From Lathyrus oleraceus (Eukaryota > Streptophyta > Magnoliopsida > Fabales > Fabaceae), in assembly GCF_024323335.1 (NCBI RefSeq), contig NC_066580.1:142032188-142096187 (forward strand): 64,000 nt of DNA, given 5' to 3'. The position numbers were made by a program, and so were the translations under genes. The notes beneath the pieces are model-generated. The model was given only the letters and a program-made list of their open reading frames with translations. It ran no database searches and had not been told where the DNA came from. Below, in pieces: positions 22,037-34,425 of the stretch (its first letter is position 1; every line of letters starts with the position of its first letter).

Positions 22037-24163
22037 CTAATCTACAATCTTGTAGTCACTCTTCTTGATTATCTTCATAAACTCCTCAACGTCTTTTTCA
22101 AAAGAACCCTCATCCTCCTTCTGAGCCGGTTCCTCGTCAACCACAGCTTGTTTGCCCTTAGCCCTTGCAGATGCCTCAGCAGTAGCATCTCTCAAAGGCT
22201 GAGGAGCAAACAGTCGTCCACTCCTGGTAAAACCTCCTGGCCCTCCGACATTGTCCACCACAGGACATGCAACTGCAGGAGTTCTTACCGGTGCACTGAT
22301 TGTAACAGGCGCTTGCACTGCTGGCCTTGTCTGGTTACCAGCCCTCTGATTGCTGCGATAGGTATTGTCATATCTCCACGGAACAGCCCTACTATTCTCG
22401 ACTGGTCTTCTTCTAGACGCCACAATAGTAGTTGGTGCACTAATGGTTACCGGAGCAGGAATGGTAACTGGAGTATTGCTTGCTGTCGGTGCACTGACAG
22501 CCCCTCGTCCTCGTCCTTCAGACGGCTTGAAATATATGGTGACAGTAGACACTGACCCACTACCTTTAACAGCCCGGCTGAACTGGAGACAGCCTTCATC
22601 AATTAGTCTCTGAATACCAGCTTTCAGCTGGTCACACCCATTGGTAGTTTCAGAACAACCCACACAATCCTCTTTACAACCTAGGTCAACACCCCCCTTC
22701 AACAGACGGCCCTTGACTACTAGCAAAGAAGTCTGAACATCTTCGACATCAACAACCAAATCTTCAGCCTCTCCTCCTTCAACATTGTTCACCCTATGCC
22801 CGCCATGCTGAGGCATAGGATTGTTCACAACGTTTGGCACTGGAGCAAAGTTGATCGCTTTAGCATCGATCAAGTCTTGAACTTTATGTTGCAGAGATCG
22901 GCATCTTTCTGTATGGTGGCCTGGTGCCCCAGAATGAAAGTCACATCGGACGTTTGCATCATATCCAGGAGGTAAAACTGTTGGAGGAGCCATTGTACGC
23001 AGCTCAACAAACCCTAACCGGAGTAGCTCGGGCAATAGTTCAGCGTACGACATTGGTAATGGATCAAAACGTCGATCAGCCATCCTCTGCTTGGGCTGAT
23101 ACGGACGTCGCTGTTGTTGTTGTTGTTGTGGTTGTTGTTGAACTCTCTGTTGTTGTTGTGGACGAGGTTGAGGTGCAGGAATAGTCACTGCAGCTACCAG
23201 ACGGTATTGTTCTCTGCTTGCATTGGTTGTGTACACACCCCCCCTGTGCTGTACAACATTAGTCTCTCCTTCTCTACGGCGAGGTGCCCCAGAGAAGGGT
23301 TTCTTCGATGACGAAGAAGAACCCGTATCATGAATCCTACCAGCTTTGATTAAACTTTCGGTTCTTTCGCCACAGATGACGACATCAGAAAAACTTCCGA
23401 ATGGGCAGCTTCCCATCCGGTCCATATATACACCTTGCAGAGTGCTGATGAACATGTCGGTCAACTCCCTTTCCAGCATAGGGGGTTGAACTCTCGCAGC
23501 CAACTCTCGCCACCTCTGGGCGTACTCCTTAAAGCTCTCGTTATTCTTCTGACATAGACTCTGCAGCTGAGTCCTGGTCGGAGCCATGTCCATATTATGC
23601 TTGTACTGCCTGAGGAACGCTTCTCCCAGATCTCTCCAGCATCTGATTGAATCCCGCTTCAACTCCATATACCAGTCCAAGGATGCCCCAGATAGGCTAT
23701 CTTGGAAGAAATACATCCACATCTTCTCATCATCAGTGTATGCGGATATCTTTCTATAGTATGCCTACACATGGGTGCGAGGGCAGGAGGTACCGTTGTA
23801 TTTATCAAATGACGGTGCCTTGAACTTATACGGGATTCTCAGACCTTCAACTAATCCCATGTTTGTAACATCAAAACCGAGGGAGTTTTGACATTCCATT
23901 GCCCTGATCTTCTCAGCAAGGGCCTCAACTTTGCGATCTCTCGCATCATTTCTGCCCAAAATATCTTCGTCTTCACTGAGCATAGTAAACAAATCCTCTT
24001 GTCTGTCAACAATCGGAATTCTGTTACGGGCCGGAGCATGAATGACTCTGGCACTAGCAGCATCTGGAGCAATCGGTTGACCGTCGACTCGAATACCCCT
24101 CAACTCTTCACCTACAGCATAGTTGTTGACGGGAATAGCAGCAGCAGGGGTGTCAGGAACTGG
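22037..24163 (-). pseudogene. gag: Element B gag, N-terminally truncated with an in-frame stop
   Basis: Structural protein of the virus-like particle. Reads in one frame from the junction at 24163 to the stop at 22037, apart from a TAG at 23765-23767. The retrotransposon-gag core is encoded around 23220-23780 (FFQDSLSGASLDWYM, LGEAFLRQYKHNMDMAP, FKEYAQRWRELAARV). A glutamine-rich stretch is encoded by a GTT/TTG microsatellite near 23105-23165. A zinc-knuckle-like C-x2-H-x5-H-x4-C (CDFHSGAPGHHTERC) lies near 22890-22950. The Ogre gag N-terminus and everything upstream are lost: at 24163 the sequence changes to integrase of element A. No start codon is left. Confidence 0.85.
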
Positions 24164-24299
24164 ATTTGATTCTTGATAAACCTTACAATAACTTTCTTGG
24201 TCACATTTGCATACAATGCGACTTCAACCCACTTTGTGAAATAATCAATAGCCACCAGAATGAAATGATGTCCGTTCGAAGCTTTGGGCTCAATCATAC
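24164..24299 (-). pseudogene. Duplicated 136-bp flank of the B insertion (element A integrase) inside element B
   Basis: Encodes KASNGHHFILVAIDYFTKWV onward of A integrase and matches 9496-9631 with only two base differences seen, ending in the same CATAC directly before an LTR. It stands where the primer binding site of B should be. At 24299 it keeps a Pro codon where the 9.6-kb copy has Leu, so the two copies diverged after duplication. With 29413 onward it reads as continuous A integrase interrupted only by LTR B2. Confidence 0.85.
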
Positions 24300-27200
24300 T
24301 GTCGCATTACGCAAAAAACCGGCGGGAGAACGAAGAACAATAGAGCCGCCACCGTGCGTTATTTATCCCAAAAGAGGGAAAGGAAACGCTCGAAGTAAAC
24401 CTGGGAAAAGACATGGTCTCGCGACCAAAGAGAATGGGATCGGGAGTCGGTTATGCGAAGGGAAGGTATTAGCACCCCTACGCATCCGTCGTACTCGACG
24501 GGATCCATGCACAATAGAAAGGACAATGGTTGCTAAAACACTGCTCAAACACACACACACACACTGGCTGAAAGAGACACAAGAAAACAGACAGGACTGA
24601 CTCGGCAGGATACCGCATCCTGGGCCTACATAGTCTATCAGGCATAGACATCAGAGTCGAAGTAGTTCGGACCGGGGAAACGAAACATGCTCGCTAGGAT
24701 GTCGCATCCTATGCATACGTATCTCCTTGGGACGAAGGAGAATCAGAGCATTCGTAGCTCGGCTGACACGCACTCAAGCAAACACAAGCAAAGGCAAACA
24801 TGGAGCCTGAATGCCAATCACTGGACTTACATCAGCATCCGAACCAAACAAACACACACAGGGGTGGTTAAGACACAAAGGGTTGAAAAAGAAAAAGGGC
24901 GCCCGGAGAGATCAGCTCATCTCCTGCCTACGTACCTCATCTGGTATGAGGATCAGGGCGACGTAGTTCCCCTACGCAGGGAAAAAGGACTAGCCTAACC
25001 AGATAACAGAGGGAGACACAACACTAGGGAGACTACGACTCGAGCCTAGATGTTGTCATGCAAAGTCGTCCCTAAGTTAAGGTTTCTAGCTAACTGGCAT
25101 AGGGAGCCAGCCTATCCTAAACATGACTTGCACAGGAAGCAAGCCACACCTAACCTAACTTGCACAGGAAGCAAGGGTCTCGATTGCAACTAGGGCAAGA
25201 GAAAGGGGAGGTCTCAATCGCAACGAGGGCGAGAGAAAAGAATCAGTGTTAGTTGTTAGTCAAACTCGACAAGACAACGCATCTCGTGCCTACGTATCTC
25301 ATCTGGACATGAGAATCAGAGTTGCCGTAGTTCGGCTACGGAGGGACAAAGGTCTCGATTGCAACTAGGGCAAGAGAAAGGGAAAGTCTCGATCGCAACG
25401 AGGGCGAGAGAAAGGAAAAGGCTCGATCGCAACGAGGGCGAGAGAAAGGAAAAGGCTCGATCGCAACGAGGGCGAGAGAAAGGATCGCAACGAGGGCGAA
25501 AGCAAACAAGGATTAGTCTAAACTAAACCTAACTTGCACAGGAAGCAAGTCAAACAAACATACAAGCACAGGTAGCACACACTATATACACACAAGGGGC
25601 TCACACAAGGGTTAGGTTTTAGTCGAGGGGTCATATCAACCTCAACAAACAAACCTCTGGAATGGGGTGAATGGTGCTCTTAACCTTGCCATTGAGGGGC
25701 TAAGGTGAAGCAGATGAAAGGTGAGTGAAGATGAGACTTCACAGCTTCTATCCCTGGCCTGGGAGAGCTTAAGACAAGAATGTGTGGGTTCAGAAGGTGG
25801 GAACCCTTCTACACATTTGATACTGACTCAACTGTGCAATTGCACAAGATCTTGGGTTTTTATCTGTAATGCATCAACACAGTGGTGTGAGCAAAACAGA
25901 AGACACACTGAATAGCAGGGGATAGGTTGCTTATCCCTTGGTTCTGCCAATTGCCTCTTCGCTTAGGAGGTCTTTGACTCTGTACAAGGACAATTTAAAC
26001 ATACACAAACATTGCCTCTTAAGGAGGACTTCAGACAGTTGCCTGGCCAAGTAACAGGCCAGGTCTTCCAGACTACATGAAGAAAAAGGGATTACCTCAA
26101 AGCAAATTGCCAAATAGCAAAGCAAAGCAAGTTCTAAGCAACTAATGGTACCTGAAATAGTCAAACAGATCAGTACACAGTTCAAAAGTTTAAGCAAAAG
26201 GAAGTAGGAATGAACAGTTAAATCAACAGACAAATGTGCAAAAGCACAAGACCCAAATCATATGAGTCAAGCCACCTACAAAACAAAGGTTAGCTCATGA
26301 TAAACAGATAAACCCAATCAACTTGCAAAAGTTTCTTTGAAGCACTTGTAGCTTAACCTGAAACATGAACTCAATTATAAGCCACAGGACCACTAGGACA
26401 AGCCTAGGGTCAAAAATAAATGAGAAAGTCAAAACAGCAAGCCATATCCAATCAAAATCAAATTCAAACATTTAAGAAGCAAACCCAATTGGTTTCAAGT
26501 TCATATCATGCATCATCATCATTTCATAAGTAAAAGAAGTCAAAGCATGGCAAATGAGGGCACATGGAAGTCAACAGCAAGACTTGGCTCAAACCCAAAC
26601 ATAATCAATTTCAAAAATCATCAAATAATTCATGCTCAATCACAATCCATAACATGACATGCATATAAAATTTCAGCTCATTTGGATCATGGGAAGATGG
26701 TCAATTAAAATCAGAAAGTCAAAACAATTTCAAACATGCTCAAAGAAGTCAACCAATCATGTATCAACTTCAAAAACTCATAACTCAATGACAACAAATG
26801 AGAAATGAATGGGATCAACACCATGGCAAAGCTTAAGATGTCTAGTATGCACATGTAAAATTTCATGATCATCCAATAAAGTATGAGAATTTCCCAAATG
26901 GAATGGCAAGATGTGTCACACAAAGTCAACATTTGACTAAACAGGGGAGAAAAATCTCAAACAATTAGGAAATGGCTCAAATAATTCCCAGAAAAATCAC
27001 ACATAAACTAGACATATACAAGTAGGTTCATGCAAAATTTCACATCAATTGGAGGTCAGGAAGCATGTCAACAAAAATCATGAAATTGCATATCAATGGT
27101 GTGACACAAATTGTCACACCTTACTTCAAAAATTCATATCTTAACAACCAGATAAGATAAATTCAAGAACTCTACATCAAAACAAACATGAATGAGTTTA

Positions 27201-29412
27201 GATTAACCACAAAAAATTTCAGGGTCATTGGATACATCCTCACAATTTCACAATGGTTTTGGCAAAAGGTATGAAATATGCATACATGTCAAGAATCCTA
27301 ATACCATTAAAAATCCAGCCATCCAAAAAATCAATACAAATCATGATAAAATACTAGACACCAAACAGGACATGATGCAAAAATTTTCATGAATTTTGGA
27401 ATTGAAATACACGAGTTATGATTTTTGTAAGTTGAGTAATGAAATGGATGATTATTGAAAACATAAATGAAATAGCATATGATTAATTAAAAACAATTAA
27501 GCACGGTGGCAATATGGTAAATAAGTTGCCAATTAAATGAAACGGTGAGTTTGGTTTCCAGACGTGTCAAGCAGTAATTCGGCATGGGCAAAGGAACAGT
27601 GGAGGTTCATGCAAGACAAACAAAGCCAACAGACCAATCGTGTTTCTGGGTTCAAATACATTTAGGGTTTGTGAACAGTGACGGTATTCTGGGCAAAACG
27701 CAGTTTTGGGGTTTTAGCAACAGTTCATCATCATCATTTCCAATCAACTCGAAAAAATTTTGGTCATAGAAATGGATAGAAAGCACATCATTAGAATCAG
27801 CAAACAATGCATATCAACATGCTACCATTAAAATTCATGAACTCGAGCTAATCATCATGTAATCAAGCAAAACAAAAACAACCAACCAACTTTAAACTCA
27901 GATTTCTCCTAGCACAGTTAACCATTTTATGTGATTCAAGTTGCAATGGACTCAGCAATGTAAGATCTACCCGAAACATCTCATGATTTTTGAAATAGAG
28001 AGAGTCGAAATCTTACTTGGATTTGAAGAAAAGAGTGAACCAGTGGTTATTTGGATGATGCAAGCTCAAACAGGTGCTCCTTATGCTTTGAAATGATGAA
28101 TACTTGAAGCACTTTAGCTCAGAAAGGCTTGGAATCTTTCAAATCGATTTTCACCATTGTTGGAGCTTTGGAAAAACAGAACATGAGGGTGCTGCACAGC
28201 TCGGGTTTGATGCTTCAAATCGCTTCCAAATGTTGGCCAGGTGATGAAAGAACCAATGGATGCTCGGGCTCTTTGGAGTTTTAGCAGAAAAAATGCAAAG
28301 TGAGAAAATGGAAATTGAGAGAGGATGAGAGTTTTCTGTCTGTAGTAAGGCTGCTGCTAGGGTTGAATGGACAGAAAATATCCCTTATATTTGCTGTTTT
28401 AAGTCTGCTAAGCAAGTGCTAATTGCAATTATCTCAAATGACTCAATTTGCTCCTTTTGCTAATTTTCAACATATGCACATGGGGTGTGCAAGTTCTGGC
28501 CGAGTTTGGGCCTTGGACAAGTTTCAAATAACATTCTAAACAAATCCCAACTGGCCAAATGTGTTAAAAAAGGCTAAATCAAAAAGTCAACTTTTTTCCA
28601 CACTTGAAATTAATGAAGACAAGTCCAAAAATGCCATTTTGCATGGTGAGGTTTTGATGAATGACGAATACATTTTTGGAAAGAGGGGAGTAAATAGGAC
28701 TTGTAGGAAAAAACCCCATCAAATTTGGCCAAATGGTTTGTGAGATATGGCCTTTTGAAGTTCAAAAATTTGTGAAAATGAATTGATCATATCTTGCCAA
28801 CCATACATGGGAATTGGGTGTTCTTGGACTTTTTGGAAATGGGAGAACAAGATCTTCAACTTTCATGTTGGGAAAAAATTCATTTGACGCTTGTATCATG
28901 ATGTAAGTTTGGGATCAAGAAGTTTCCATTTTTGTAGTTAAAATTACAGGTCCAATTTCTATTTTTGGAAATTTTCTGATTGGCTTCAAATTCTTCAATG
29001 ATGTTGTTTGCCATGATATATGAGGCCTATTGGGACATGAATAAGCTCTCGCAAACCAAATTCATCCATCAAAACCATAGAATCAGCCACAGTTGACCAA
29101 CTTTGACTTTTTTAGGGTTTCTGACTGATTGTGCATGAACTGATGACTTCTGAACATCCAACCCTTGACTTAAACACCTCAAATGGACCTCCAAGTCATG
29201 TGAACTTGTTGGACAAACCCTAAGGCCTTGGCTCCTTGAGAAATACCCTTGCTTGCTTGGTTGACTGATCTCCTGATCAGTTTGACCTAATTTCTTGTCT
29301 GCTTGCACTTGAGGCAAATGGGACAATGAAATGCTATGCAGTGGACCATGATATGCTATGACCTAATATGAGAATGTATGTACAATGATAGGTGCAAATT
29401 TGAGGTGCTACA
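24300..29412 (-). repeat. LTR B2, positioned as a solo LTR in element A integrase
   Basis: TGTCGCATTAC...GGTGCTACA, 5113 bp, about 30 differences from LTR B1 by eye including one single-base indel. CATAC flanks it on both sides (24295-24299 and 29413-29417), so locally it looks like a solo LTR with its own target-site duplication. Contains the same modules as B1: U5 motif 24339-24352, hairpin modules 24612-25343, ~34-bp repeats 25176-25503, TATA-like box 28382-28389. Confidence 0.9.
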
Positions 29413-29417
29413 CATAC
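29413..29417. repeat. Target-site duplication of element B, right copy (CATAC)
   Basis: Exact 5-bp match to 9627-9631 and 24295-24299; sequence then continues element A integrase. Confidence 0.85.
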
Positions 29418-29698
29418 CAATCATATCAATTCCCCACATGGAGAAAGACCATGGAGGGGAAATGACATTCAACAGTGTTGAAGGAATATGAATCTTATCT
29501 ACATAAAAATTTGACACTTGTGGCATTTCTTCACAAACTTGCAACAGTCAGATTCCATTGTCAGCCAATAGTAACTTGCTCTCAACATATTCTTAGACAT
29601 AACGTGTCCATTGGAATGAGTACAAAAGGAACCTTCATGGGCTTTAGTCATTAATATGTATGCTTTATGTCTATCCGTGCATCTGAGCAGAAGCATAT

Positions 29699-29703
29699 CA
29701 AAG
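29699..29703. repeat. Target-site duplication of element C, left copy (CAAAG)
   Basis: CAAAG precedes LTR C1 and is repeated exactly at 56978-56982 after LTR C2. Confidence 0.9.
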
Positions 29704-32700
29704 TGTAGCGGTAAATTCATGATCGTCAAGCTATGGATAAGCTAGACATCAAATAACAAGAGTCGCCACTGTGCCTTTATTGTTTCCAAGGGAAAAGGGA
29801 AAAAGTACGAACAAAACCCAAAAGTAAGAAGTTTTCAAATCAAAACTAATAAAATGTCAGATATTGCAGGTAAGGGGGTTGGTTACACAAAGGGAAGGTG
29901 TTAGCACCCAAAATGTCCTAGGTACTCCTAGGGAGCCCTTTTTGTGTGCATACGTATTTGGTACAAAAATGATGTTTACAAACAAATAGAATGGGGGGAT
30001 GAGAAAATAATTCATTAATTATATTTTTGTGTTTGACAAGACCTTCGGACTTGTGCCTACGTACCAACATAAAAATGAGGGATCAAAACCTCGTAGTTCG
30101 TGATATAAATTTCAAAGTGGGTGCGTTGCTTTTGACAAAAATTAAGTTTGAAAGGCACAGAGGCCCAAAAATGGTTTGAATGAGTTAGTTCTTTTTTGGC
30201 TTTTTCAAAGTTAGGTCAAGTATAGTTAAATTTATTTACAAATTTTATTTAAGAAAAGAAGTTTGAAAATGCAATGGTATAAGGCCAAAGTTTCTATCTT
30301 TTTGCAAAGTGGTCAAAGTTTAGAACAAAATAAGTTCAATCAAAGAAGATTTTGAAAAGGGAGGGAGAGATTTTGAAATTAAAGAAATATGGAGAAGATG
30401 AAGAGACTAATCCTATGCACAAAATTAAAAGTTTAGAGTTGAAAAGATAGGACCAAATGGGTAGCGATCCAATAGACATGAATGTCAATAGAAACCAGAT
30501 TTCCCCTGGACGATTAGAATCAAGCAACACACAAATGCAAAATTATATTATCTTGAAGAGAAAAGGCATCAAATAAAGATAGCCACATCCAAGCTTTAGC
30601 CACTCCATGATCTTCTTTCAATTTAGCCCATGTAACAGATGAATTCCACAAGTCACAGGTTCAAAATGACAGCTTCACAATGATCATGTTGTAGATGAAC
30701 TTAGAGGGATCTTGAATGATGCATCAGATGAAGTTTCAAATTGCAAGCACTTGGGTCCAGACATGTTGGCATTGGCCAAGTTCTTTAGCATAGGAATGTT
30801 GCCTAAATTCTAAGTCCATTTGTCCAAGATCAAGCCAATAGTCCACACAAAAGTTTTTTAGGGTTTTTGTTATTATTATGTACATTAATGGTCAAAGACG
30901 ACACAAACAAGCAAAATACACACAAACAAGATATATCACACAATATGGTTTAAATGGACAAAGTGAAAATTACATTAACATAAACAATTAGAATTGTATG
31001 AATAATGGAAAATGAATAAAGGCTAACATTAAATGACATTAAAGTAAATGGCTTGAAGTTAAAAGTTAGTTGTTAATGAGTTAGAAGTTAGTATTTTTTT
31101 TCTTTTGCTTTTCATTTTTAAGTCATTCTTTGGAGAACACTCAACCCACTTATCACAAGCATGGATCCTTGAGCAAAGACACCTCCAAAGAAAGGAAAAA
31201 AGGCCAAGTTTCCACACAATACCATGAAAGAGGGGAGACTTAAAATCTCACTAACTAGAATGTTATGCCTTTTGTGTTACAAATTTAGCGCTATGTTAAG
31301 CAATCGCAATTGGACTTATGTAGAAGTCACAATTATTTGAGGTCGGGCAATAGAATTTTGGTGTTAATGCATGTTATAGATATAGTATTATGGACTATGC
31401 TCATGAAACATACCACACACAAAAAGAATATGCAAAAGAGGTGGCCTAATCTCATCCATACTCATGTTGATTTTTCAATCAACTAGCCTTAGGATTTTGA
31501 GACATCATAGGCCAAATGAAATGAAAGAATGAAGAAAGGGAATGAGATGAAGAGGGAGGGGAATGGATCAAAACTCAAATTGGTTAAAGGAGGACTTTTA
31601 CCAAATTAATATCATCCATTCGTTTTAGGAGATGGAATGTACATTCCATCAATCCCCTAAACACAATGATATTAACTTGACAAAGTTAAATCAACCTTGA
31701 CCAAGGCCCAACAACAAGATTCAAACTCAAACAAGTCATCACACATGGTCAACAAAATTATTTGGCATTTATTCAAAATAAAAATTATAAAATAATGCAT
31801 TTAAATTAAATATGGTTTGGAAAATTCCTAAAATCTCATCAAAACACCAAAGAAATGGCCATGAGATTTATCATAGGTCAAAGAAGGTCAAAAGGACCTT
31901 CGAGAAAAAATTTCAGAATTCTTAAAGACTTAAAAGTATTTTTAAACAATTAGAAATAATCACAAAATCAATTAAATCATGAAAAATATTAATAATGATC
32001 CAAAAAATAATTTTAATTCAGAATATAAAAGAGGAAATTATTTGAAAATTTTTGGTGAAACTCTCACATTTTTTGGATCAATATTAAAATTAATATGAAT
32101 TAATGAAAATAAAAGGAATAAAAGAATATCAGAAAATAACAAAAAAACGTGGACCACTTGATCTCCCTCATTAATTGAGGTGGCAAATCAAGTGGTCTTC
32201 AGCGCGCTTTCCACCGTGGAATTAAGTCAATGTGCCACAGGGATGGTAATCAAAACCAACGCATGAGATTAAAACAATTTAAAACAAATCAATGGCTCTG
32301 AACACTTCCAGCGCATCGCCGGAGTCCAAAGGTCGGTCATCTTCTCCGGTGACCCTGGCCGAACTGGTTCACTCATCACCATCAAGAAAATGAAAAAGGA
32401 GGACATGATCTGAAAGAAAAAATGGCGTAGAGCAGGAATCTGACCTTAATTTTAACTAACTCCACATATATAGAAATATATGAGGAGTTGAATTTTGAGG
32501 TGTGTCAACTGAGTTGCTTCGATTTGACCTCTAAGCAACTCAATCTTCTTGCCTATATTGGTAGGACTTCAGACAACCATAGATCCAAGAGAATTGAGTG
32601 GAATTGAGAGAGAATCGAAGAGATGAAATTTTCTGGAAAATACCTTCAATGCAGGTCTGGATTCACTTGTTCTTGCTTTGGCTCGTGCTTGATCTTACTA

Positions 32701-34408
32701 AGGATGCTTGCAGAAGTATATTAGAATGCATAAAAGGTCTTGGATCCCTGGAGTTTTGAATCTCAAAACAATTAGATTCAAACTCAATTTCCAAAGGAAG
32801 ATCTCAGGATTATCCTCACAAATGGAAGGGTTTGGTGTTTGGGATATAAGCTGGCGCGAAGGAGTCCTCAACCTCTGAGCATAGGGTGCTCTACTTCTAG
32901 CTAAATCATGTGATATTTGCACCTTACAATTGAGTTTCCAAAATTGGCAATGAGTGATGCATGTGTGCATGGGCGTGCACAGCCCATGAGATCATTCCAT
33001 TTGATCCATAATTGAGTGTGAACAAGTCCGAAATCAAATTGGAGTGCTAGGCAATTGTACATTGAAGCTTGAAGTTTGATTTTTGCCAAATGATGATGCA
33101 ATGTTTAAGCCATGCGCAGGCCATTCAAATCTTATCCAAAATGGATGAAATTCAACTTTTTTGGAAAGGTTAGATCAAGAGGAACAACTTTCATGTTTAA
33201 CACTTTTTCATTTGGAGCTTGTAACATGAAGAATTTTGAGGTGGAATTGGAAATTTTAACATATCAAAAAAATTTCTAAGTGTCAAGCCATATATCTCAA
33301 TATTCCACCTTGCTTAACTTTTTATGTGAGCTTCAAATGAGAAAAGTGTGTTCATAAGAGTTGTAGATATTTCAAATACCTTCAAAATGGTCACCATTTT
33401 CATGTCATTTGGATTTATAATGATAGAGTTATGCATTTTTGAAGTTTGGAAAAATCACTTGTGCAATGGTATAGGTAAAAAATGACCTATAATGTAACCT
33501 CATATCCCATGCTCAAAATAGTTGAATTAGATCTCACTCAAAACATCAAAGTTGAAGTAGACATCTTGAATTTGATTGTTAAACTTTTAATTCTTTCATC
33601 TCATAAAAATTGAGCAAGTTATGGGCATGGGAAGTTGACTTAGGGTTTAGACAAAATGACTTATAATGTTTCAACATAGAAAATGATTTTCCATGCAAAA
33701 CTATCTCTAGGTCTCAACATGAAAGTTGTTTGTAATGTCATTTAGAGTAACATTTATCTTGGAATCATTTTCATATGGTGAAAATTGTAGGAGATTGGGT
33801 CTAGGGAGACCCAGTTTTGATCAGATGAATTCATCTAGCAAACTACCATCAACCAACTTGCTAACCTTCAATTCTTTTGACTTTCTTGGCTCATGTTAGA
33901 CCATATATGCATAAGATGATGAATTTTGAAGTGTCCCTTGATAAATTTGATCAATTGGTGAGATGGCTTATAGGAGAAGTTACTCAAGATACCCAGTCAA
34001 ACTAGTGTTTCCAAGGCGAATCACCTCCAAACTCTTGAAGAAAACTTGATCAATATAACATATAGTAATCAATGGAACTCATATATGATGCTCATTACCA
34101 TTCTTGGATCAATTCATGGTTGTGTTCTTTGTCATGAGGGTCTTAAACCCTAGATATGAACTTGATAGGTCAATGGAGATCATGCCCTACCTACAAAAGA
34201 GTTAGGCAAATGCAAAGACATATTTTTGGTATTTTGGTTAGTAAAAATGATAATATACAAGTATGATAGAATCACAAAATTCTTGGTGATCTCTCCCAAA
34301 ACAAACCCAATGAAGGAGGGGTAAGGAGAATGCCAAGGTATGATCCCAATGCTAATGCTTAGGATGAAATTGCATTAGGGATCTTAGGGTCAAAGTTGGG
34401 GTCTTACA
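29704..34408 (-). repeat. LTR C1 (3' LTR of element C)
   Basis: TGTAGCGGTAAATTC...GGGGTCTTACA, same family as LTRs A and E. U5 motif with PBS-like AGTCGCCACT at 29758-29770; CTACGTA module near 30050-30105. The TATA position reads TACTTCTA at 32892-32899, i.e. two changes from the box preserved in C2. No genes; short ORFs are chance. Confidence 0.92.
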
Positions 34409-34425
34409 GCTGCCCCTATTTAAGG
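34409..34425 (-). other. Polypurine tract of element C
   Basis: Sense strand CCTTAAATAGGGGCAGC directly before the LTR start TGTAAGACCCC. Confidence 0.85.

Larger units (their letters stand above)
9632..29412 (-). mobile_element. Element B: Ogre-type retrotransposon, 5' truncated and chimeric with a solo LTR
   Basis: Minus-strand element of about 19.8 kb inserted in the integrase of A. Order on the sense strand from the right: LTR B2 (24300-29412), 136 bp of A integrase sequence (24164-24299), gag lacking its N-terminus, protease, a predicted intron, pol, 3' UTR, polypurine tract, LTR B1 (9632-14745). ORF1, the 5' UTR and the primer binding site are absent. The two LTRs differ at roughly 30 positions of 5.1 kb by eye, so the family was active recently. 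LTR termini on the sense strand are TGTAGCACC...ATGCGACA, different from the A/C/E family. The outer flanks carry the 5-bp duplication CATAC. Confidence 0.85.
29413..29703 (-). pseudogene. pol: Element A integrase, N-terminal zinc region and first catalytic Asp
   Basis: Minus-strand continuation of the integrase at 8798-9631. It encodes the zinc-binding region (HEGSFCTHSNGH, then CHKCQ) and the motif SMWGIDMIGM with the first catalytic aspartate. The frame changes near 29510-29545 and a stop interrupts it. It is cut on the left by LTR B2 and on the right by LTR C1; after removing element C it continues at 56983 with the same reading (the KRNF region). Confidence 0.85.

Noticed and set aside
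22365..23311. Plus-strand ORFs opposite gag of B (valine/leucine-rich)
   Set aside because: Antisense shadows of the Gln-rich GTT/TTG microsatellite in gag; the minus frame has clear gag motifs.
33700..34400. Repeated ATGACCTATAATG phrases in A/C/E LTRs as a separate transposon
   Set aside because: They are internal diverged subrepeats shared by all LTRs of this family, with no termini of their own.
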